From positions 1 to 9,996 of the forward strand of contig CAJMEI010000025.1 of the NCBI GenBank assembly GCA_905212395.1: a stretch of DNA of 9,996 bases. The letters are read 5' to 3'. The translations under genes and the position numbers were made by a program. The stretch is from an uncultured Christensenella sp. Lineage in GTDB: Bacteria > Bacillota > Clostridia > Christensenellales > Borkfalkiaceae. Positions 7,131 through 9,996 of the stretch are shown piece after piece. The notes beneath the pieces are model-generated. The model was not told the origin of the DNA, made no database searches, and saw only the letters and a list, made by a program, of their open reading frames with translations. Position 1 is the stretch's first letter. Each line of letters starts with the position of its first letter.

Positions 7131-8210
7131 ATGAATTACGAAAACACTTTAATGAGAAAAGAGATATTTGAAAGCGTAAATGCGTTGGAAAATATCAAAA
7201 CGAACGATAACGTTATAAAGCGTTTAACGGCAGAGATAGTTAGAAAAAAAATACAAATAATATATGCTGTCGGTAGGGGAACAAGCGATAATGCGTTAAA
7301 CTATTTCAGGTACGTTACAGAAATATATTGTGGAATTCCCGTTTGTCTTGGTGCGCCGAGTATCGTAACGCTTTATGGCGCTAAAATTAATTTTAATAAA
7401 GCTTTGGTAATAGGTTGTTCGCAAAGCGGAAAAAGCCGGGATATAATAGAAGTATTAAAAAGAGCTAACGAACAAGGCGGGATTTCCGTTTGTGTAACGA
7501 ACGATTGTAATAGTGAGTTAAGTAAAATTTCAAAATATACGTTAAATTGTTGCGCAGGAGAAGAAAAAAGTGTTCCTGCAACTAAAACGTTTAATGCGCA
7601 AGTCTTTGTTCTTTTAAAACTTGCATTAAGTTTGGCAAATATTGATGAAGATAACTTTTTACAAAAATTTATAAATCAGTCGCCCGATATATTAAATCAC
7701 GTTGAAACGTTGTCAGATACTCTTTTAAACGAATTGACAGATATTGAAAACGGATTCATTTTATCCAGAGGTATCTGTTATTCAATAGCGCAAGAATTTT
7801 CTTTAAAAGTTGCAGAAACGAGTTACGTAAATTTAAGGAGTTACGCTTCAAGCGATTTCTATCACGGACCTATGGCGCTTGTAAAAGAAAAAAGTAAAGT
7901 ATTTATTTTTTCTCCAAAATTATATAGCAAAAACGAATGGAGTGATTTGAGGGAAAGAGAGGAAGAAAAAATTATTGAAAAATGTGTTGAGTTAAAAGCC
8001 GAAGTTATCGTAATAACCAATAACGAAGAATTAAAAAAATTTGACGATCAGGTAAAAATCGTAAATTTAGAAAATTGCGATTTTCCCGAATATTTAAGCG
8101 CAATAGCGTTTGCTTTTTTCTTACAAATATTTACCTGTAAATTAGCTTGTAAAAAAGGTTATAATCCCGACAATCCCAGAGCTTTAAAAAAGGTTACCAT
8201 AACGTTGTAA
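7131..8210 (+). CDS. SIS-domain amino-sugar-phosphate isomerase/deaminase (GlmS-isomerase / NagB-II type)
   Basis: A soluble protein of 359 residues, normal length for stand-alone double-SIS enzymes, with AAGGAG four bases before ATG. The first SIS domain holds the sugar-phosphate loop SQSGKS (residues 97-102) and PATKTFNAQ. The second holds AETSY, then YASSDFYHGP. Glu229, His245 and Lys354 match E. coli GlmS Glu488, His504 and Lys603 in motif and spacing (16 residues between the first two; five residues after the Lys). There is no glutaminase domain, so it is not GlmS itself. The likely reaction is deamination and isomerisation of glucosamine-6-phosphate to fructose-6-phosphate (NagB-II/GlmD-like), which fits GlcNAc released by the GH89 enzyme. 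AgaS- or FrlB-like substrates remain possible. It is the last gene of the operon; no terminator follows. Confidence 0.85.
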   Translation: MNYENTLMRKEIFESVNALENIKTNDNVIKRLTAEIVRKKIQIIYAVGRGTSDNALNYFRYVTEIYCGIPVCLGAPSIVTLYGAKINFNKALVIGCSQSGKSRDIIEVLKRANEQGGISVCVTNDCNSELSKISKYTLNCCAGEEKSVPATKTFNAQVFVLLKLALSLANIDEDNFLQKFINQSPDILNHVETLSDTLLNELTDIENGFILSRGICYSIAQEFSLKVAETSYVNLRSYASSDFYHGPMALVKEKSKVFIFSPKLYSKNEWSDLREREEEKIIEKCVELKAEVIVITNNEELKKFDDQVKIVNLENCDFPEYLSAIAFAFFLQIFTCKLACKKGYNPDNPRALKKVTITL

Positions 8211-8245
8211 AATATAAAAACGTTAAAACTTCTAGCAGCATGGCA
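8195..8245. other. Probable junction between two unrelated DNA segments
   Basis: Before about 8210, CpG is frequent (about 15 in 7201-7380 by eye). After about 8245 it is rare (about 7 in 8281-9080). The SIS gene ends with a full family-type C-terminus but has no terminator, and the next gene begins without its N-terminal part or a Shine-Dalgarno. No inverted or direct repeat typical of an insertion sequence was seen at the join. Confidence 0.6.
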
Positions 8246-9082
8246 CATGTTGCATTTGAAATAATAAGTATTTTAAAAAACTCCAAAAGATTTAAGGACT
8301 TTTATGTTAGCAATTTTGTTAACATAAAAAATGAAGAAATGCAGTTTGGTGGAGCTAAATTTAGTAACAAAGACACAACTATTATAAGCTTTAAAGGTAC
8401 AGATGGTTCATGTATTGGCTGGTATGAAAACTTAAGATTATCCTATATGTATCCAACTAAAACTCAAAGTTATGCTTTAGATTACATAAAAAACACTATT
8501 GATAACAAAGACAAAAATATCTATTTATGTGGACATAGTAAAGGGGGAAATTTAGCTTTAGTGTCCTTAATAGAAGCAAGTAAAAGCCTATTTAAAAGAA
8601 TTAACAAAGTCTATAATTTTGACGGGCCTGGAGTATTAAACGAAGTATTTTATAGCGACAAATACAAAAATGCAAAGACAAAACTAATTAATATTGTTCC
8701 AACTGGGTCAGTAGTAGGTATGCTTTTATATAATGACTTATATGATGTGTGTGAAAGCACTGAATACGCTTTTAATGAGCACTATCCAAATTCATTCAAA
8801 GTATTTGGTACAAAATTCGTTAAAGGTAACTTAAGCTTAGTAAGCAAAAAAATACACCAGTCTACAACTGAAGAGTTAAGTAGTTTAGACAAAGAAAGCG
8901 TTAAAGATGCAGTTGAAAGTTTGATAAAAACTTTAGGAAAAGACGGAGTAGAAGACTTTAACTTTAGCTTAACAGACATAACAGAAATAGTTAAAAACAT
9001 GAAAAACATTCCAGCTTCTACTAGAAGTTATTTAGTTAAAATGTTAACAACTCTAATAAGTGTAATAGGTAAAAACAAATAA
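8240..9082 (+). CDS. Mbeg1-like (DUF2974) alpha/beta-hydrolase, 5'-truncated
   Basis: The open frame reads 280 residues from ATG 8240, but this ATG has no Shine-Dalgarno and the frame stays open upstream to 8165 without another start. Family members are, as I recall, about 100 residues longer at the N-terminus, and this product opens where they are already in the core (SKRFKD, then SNFVNI). The body is intact: GTDGS-x-IGWYE, nucleophile elbow GHSKGGN with Ser100, NFDGPG, GSVVGMLLYND and His181 in EHYPNSF, a candidate triad histidine. The family is lipase-like with unknown substrate. Codon use and CpG differ from the genes to its left. It is probably non-functional as it stands, or the contig is chimeric here and the real 5' end lies elsewhere. 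A good terminator follows directly. Confidence 0.75.
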   Translation: MAHVAFEIISILKNSKRFKDFYVSNFVNIKNEEMQFGGAKFSNKDTTIISFKGTDGSCIGWYENLRLSYMYPTKTQSYALDYIKNTIDNKDKNIYLCGHSKGGNLALVSLIEASKSLFKRINKVYNFDGPGVLNEVFYSDKYKNAKTKLINIVPTGSVVGMLLYNDLYDVCESTEYAFNEHYPNSFKVFGTKFVKGNLSLVSKKIHQSTTEELSSLDKESVKDAVESLIKTLGKDGVEDFNFSLTDITEIVKNMKNIPASTRSYLVKMLTTLISVIGKNK

Positions 9083-9084
9083 AA

Positions 9085-9108
9085 AAGCCACAGTTAAACT
9101 GTGGTTTT
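9085..9108 (+). terminator. Intrinsic terminator after the Mbeg1-like gene, possibly bidirectional
   Basis: CCACAG (9088-9093) and CTGTGG (9099-9104) form the stem with loop TTAAA. An A-run before and TTTT after extend the stem by A-T pairs, so it could also work for minus-strand transcripts. It begins within a few bases of the stop codon at 9080-9082. Confidence 0.85.
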
Positions 9109-9120
9109 AGTCTATATTAA

Positions 9121-9494
9121 TTAATTCGTACTTAGTACTTCCGAGCCCTAAATCTACTCAACATATGACATTTATATGTGCTAGATTTATAATCGAGTCG
9201 TATTTAGTAAAGCAGTTTTCCACTAGGTCATACTCTAAATGCTTTCCTTTATTAACTGGCAGTTTTATTTCATCTTCACTATCCATTATACTAGCATTAG
9301 CTATCTTAGTAAACTCATGACTTTCTATAACTTTCATATGGTCTAAAGTTGTCTGTCTTTATCTTATATAAGCTGTATTACATTCAACAATTGTAGCATT
9401 AACTTATTGTACAAGTCCCTATATTAATTCAGAATTCAAATATTCTAACTAATAATTTACTGCTTATCTCTTTTGTAAAATATACTTTACTCAT
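9121..9494 (-). pseudogene. Decayed DUF362 family protein gene
   Basis: Minus-strand reading from ATG 9494 gives MSKVYFTKEISSKLL, a typical DUF362 start, then a TGA at 9431-9429. Homology resumes in another frame from about 9418 with VNATIVECNTAY, KVIESHEFTKIA, MDSEDEIKLPV and LAHIN, interrupted by stops at 9406-9404, 9361-9359 and 9160-9158. About 30 residues are missing between the first two blocks. The 3' part, including the GGFGG segment and any Fe-S cluster cysteines, is absent; the remnant fades near 9121 beside the terminator. Intact members are, from memory, ferredoxin-like proteins of several hundred residues with unknown role. Several independent lesions show long decay rather than one sequencing error. 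Confidence 0.8.
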
Positions 9495-9506
9495 AAAACA
9501 CTCTAT

Positions 9507-9875
9507 TTAATATAATTTACTTCCTGGAATTACTCCCTCATCTATAAACGAAAGTTTAACTATTTCCTTACCATCAACCTTGCACTCAAAAGACAAAAGC
9601 ATACCATTAGATTCCATCCCCATCATATTTCTTGGTGGTAAATTTAAAACAGCAATTACATTCTTACCAATTAACTCTTCTGGTCTATAAAACTCCTTAA
9701 TTCCACTTAATATAATTCTTTCGTCATTAGTCCCATCATCAAGTGTAAACTTTAATAACTTGCTACTCTTTGGAACTTCTTCACAATTAACTATCTTTAC
9801 TGCTCTTAAGTCACTTTTACTAAAAGTATCAAAATCAACCCTCTCAGTAAAAAGTGGTTCAATTTCTATATTCAT
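9507..9875 (-). CDS. Stand-alone tRNA-binding domain protein (MetRS C-terminal-like)
   Basis: A protein of 122 residues with an OB-fold tRNA-binding domain over about residues 14-122: F-x-K-x-DLRA near the start, the strand KLLKFTLDDG, RIILSGI, EELIGKNVIAVLNLPPR and MGMESNGMLLS, closing with IPGSKLY. This is the EMAP-II/Arc1p/MetRS-C-terminal type, which binds tRNA without sequence-specific catalysis. Free-standing versions of this length are common in clostridia. It has AGAAGG upstream of ATG 9875 and its own promoter. The decayed DUF362 gene starts 12 bases after its stop, so the two were probably once co-transcribed. The exact role (tRNA handling, or a CsaA-like chaperone) cannot be told from sequence. 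Confidence 0.88.
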   Translation of the reverse strand: MNIEIEPLFTERVDFDTFSKSDLRAVKIVNCEEVPKSSKLLKFTLDDGTNDERIILSGIKEFYRPEELIGKNVIAVLNLPPRNMMGMESNGMLLSFECKVDGKEIVKLSFIDEGVIPGSKLY

Positions 9876-9897
9876 ATTCTACCTTCTTTCTATATCT

Positions 9898-9926
9898 ATT
9901 ATAAACTAAATACGAAAAAAATACAA
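9898..9926 (-). promoter_or_regulatory. Sigma-A promoter of the tRNA-binding protein gene
   Basis: On the minus strand, TTGTAT (9921-9926), a 17-base spacer containing a T-run and an exact TATAAT (9898-9903). The distance to ATG 9875 leaves a leader of about 15 bases with the ribosome binding site. The remaining bases up to 9996 hold no recognised feature. Confidence 0.7.
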
Positions 9927-9996
9927 ATGAAAACTATGTGAAAATCATTGAATAAATATTTTTAGTAAAGTACAATTCTCTATTTATAGAAAATGA

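Noticed and set aside
8240..9082. Mbeg1-like gene as a fourth member of the glycan operon
   Set aside because: It lacks its 5' end and a ribosome binding site, and its composition differs sharply from the operon genes.
9960..9996. Short palindrome near TCTATTTATAGA as an operator or attachment site
   Set aside because: Only five AT-rich pairs around a two-base centre; expected by chance in this composition.

Overview
This low-GC window looks like Bacillota, class Clostridia. It has AT-rich codon use, strong AAGGAG-type ribosome binding sites, a Gram-positive style lipoprotein and wall/membrane-anchored secreted proteins. It falls into two parts that differ in base composition and probably in origin.

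Left part (1-8210) is a glycan-use locus. A divergent AraC-family regulator (minus strand, cut by the window edge) has a near-perfect promoter facing away from a three-gene run on the plus strand. That run is: (i) a large lipoprotein with a CBM9-like domain, a LamG/concanavalin-like region and two copies of an unnamed C-terminal domain; (ii) a very large secreted family GH89 alpha-N-acetylglucosaminidase with two discoidin-type (F5/8 type C, CBM32-like) domains, a Ser/Thr-rich 48-bp tandem repeat linker and an unusual C-terminal Cys plus membrane anchor; (iii) a cytoplasmic SIS-domain isomerase/deaminase of the GlmS-isomerase / NagB-II type. The simplest reading is that the lipoprotein and GH89 enzyme bind and trim alpha-linked GlcNAc from host or mucin-like glycans outside the cell. 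The SIS enzyme would then feed the amino-sugar phosphate into glycolysis. No transporter, kinase or GlcNAc-6-phosphate deacetylase is in the window.

Right part (about 8211-9996) abruptly loses most CpG dinucleotides and uses different codons. It starts with a Mbeg1-like (DUF2974) alpha/beta-hydrolase gene that lacks its 5' end and a ribosome binding site. A good intrinsic terminator follows, then a decayed DUF362 pseudogene on the minus strand with several stops and an internal deletion, and a stand-alone tRNA-binding (MetRS C-terminal-like) protein with its own promoter. This gene content resembles Peptostreptococcaceae-type clostridia. The change at about 8195-8245 is either a recombination/transfer boundary or an assembly chimera; the sequence alone cannot decide, but the truncated gene at the boundary favours a join of two unrelated segments.

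Stretches without an intact gene: 635-735 holds the divergent promoter region, 9083-9506 holds the terminator and the pseudogene, and 9876-9996 holds a promoter with nothing else recognised.
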